Below are positions 6,410 through 6,572 of a stretch of DNA of 6,572 nucleotides, one piece after another. The first letter of the stretch is position 1. Each line of letters opens with the position of its first letter. Position numbers and translations under genes: made by a program. Below the pieces are notes generated by a model. The model had not been told where the DNA came from, did no database searches, and saw only the letters and a list, made by a program, of their open reading frames with translations. The DNA comes from Bacteroidales bacterium (GTDB lineage Bacteria; Bacteroidota; Bacteroidia; Bacteroidales; UBA932). The stretch spans positions 1 through 6,572 of the forward strand of contig JAAXVX010000080.1 in NCBI GenBank assembly GCA_013335275.1, in the 5' to 3' direction.

Positions 6410-6572
6410 TCAGATTACCCTTTCCAGGATTTGCCTTGTTACAGCTGCATTTACTGAGCGGTTTTCCCCAAAATGCACATCTCTTTGTTCAAAACGACGC
6501 ACTATTTCATTTATTGTTTCTTCTCCGGCTCCGTTTTCCGAAAGGCGTGTCTTTAACCCCAATGAACGGAAA
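6410..6572 (-). CDS. Iron-containing alcohol dehydrogenase, C-terminal 53 residues (truncated by window edge)
   Basis: An open frame enters from the right edge and ends at a TGA complementary to 6410-6412. The visible 53 residues start FRSLGLKTRLSENGAGEETI and end VTRQILERVI. The phrase 'F.SLGL.TRLSE.G.GEE.I..IV..F' followed by 'GEN..V....TR.ILE' is the usual C-terminus of iron-dependent alcohol dehydrogenases of the YqhD/butanol dehydrogenase (BDH) branch, which reduce aldehydes with NAD(P)H in the cytoplasm. The metal-binding and cofactor-binding parts lie outside the window, so substrate and cofactor cannot be judged. It is on the same strand as the che genes, 48 bp upstream of cheW-1. A functional link with the chemosensory cluster is not implied by anything in the sequence. 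Confidence 0.82.
   Translation of the reverse strand, partial: FRSLGLKTRLSENGAGEETINEIVRRFEQRDVHFGENRSVNAAVTRQILERVI

Overview
The window carries one compact chemosensory (Che-type) operon, entirely on the minus strand, flanked on the right by the 3' end of an unrelated-looking iron-containing alcohol dehydrogenase gene. In transcription order (right to left) the genes are: alcohol dehydrogenase C-terminus (6572-6410, cut by the window edge), cheW-1 (6361-5894), cheR with a C-terminal TPR region (5885-4389), cheW-2 (4399-3890), a two-transmembrane methyl-accepting chemoreceptor (3886-2393), a cheA kinase fused to a receiver domain (2386-221), and the start of cheB (209-1, cut by the window edge). 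Gaps inside the che cluster are 8, -11 (overlap), 3, 6 and 11 bp, so it is very probably one transcriptional unit. No RNA gene, mobile element, CRISPR array or convincing terminator was seen.

The gene complement (two different CheWs, CheR-TPR, one dedicated receptor, CheA-receiver hybrid, CheB) matches the Wsp/Frz-like 'alternative cellular function' type of chemosensory system rather than a flagellar chemotaxis cluster. The order CheW, CheR-TPR, CheW, [receptor], CheA-REC, CheB is that of Pseudomonas wspB-C-D-E-F, with the receptor (wspA equivalent) moved from first place to just before the kinase. The output of such systems is usually not flagellar: Wsp drives a GGDEF diguanylate cyclase and Frz controls gliding reversals. 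Here no stand-alone CheY, GGDEF protein or other effector lies inside the window. The only visible phosphorylation targets are the receiver on CheA and the receiver of CheB, so the effector may be encoded beyond position 1 or elsewhere.

Expected logic (family knowledge plus inference): the receptor senses an envelope or periplasmic cue through a four-helix-bundle-like domain; CheW-1 and CheW-2 couple it to CheA; CheA autophosphorylates on His55 and passes phosphate to its own receiver (Asp653) and to CheB (Asp64); CheR and CheB adjust receptor methylation. The most unusual feature is that the receptor runs directly from its second membrane helix into the signalling coiled coil with no room for a HAMP domain.

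Organism: moderately AT-rich DNA, very tight gene packing, and no recognisable Shine-Dalgarno sequence before any of the six complete or near-complete che starts (A/T-rich leaders instead). This pattern is typical of Bacteroidota, so that is my best guess, but it rests on these indirect signs only.
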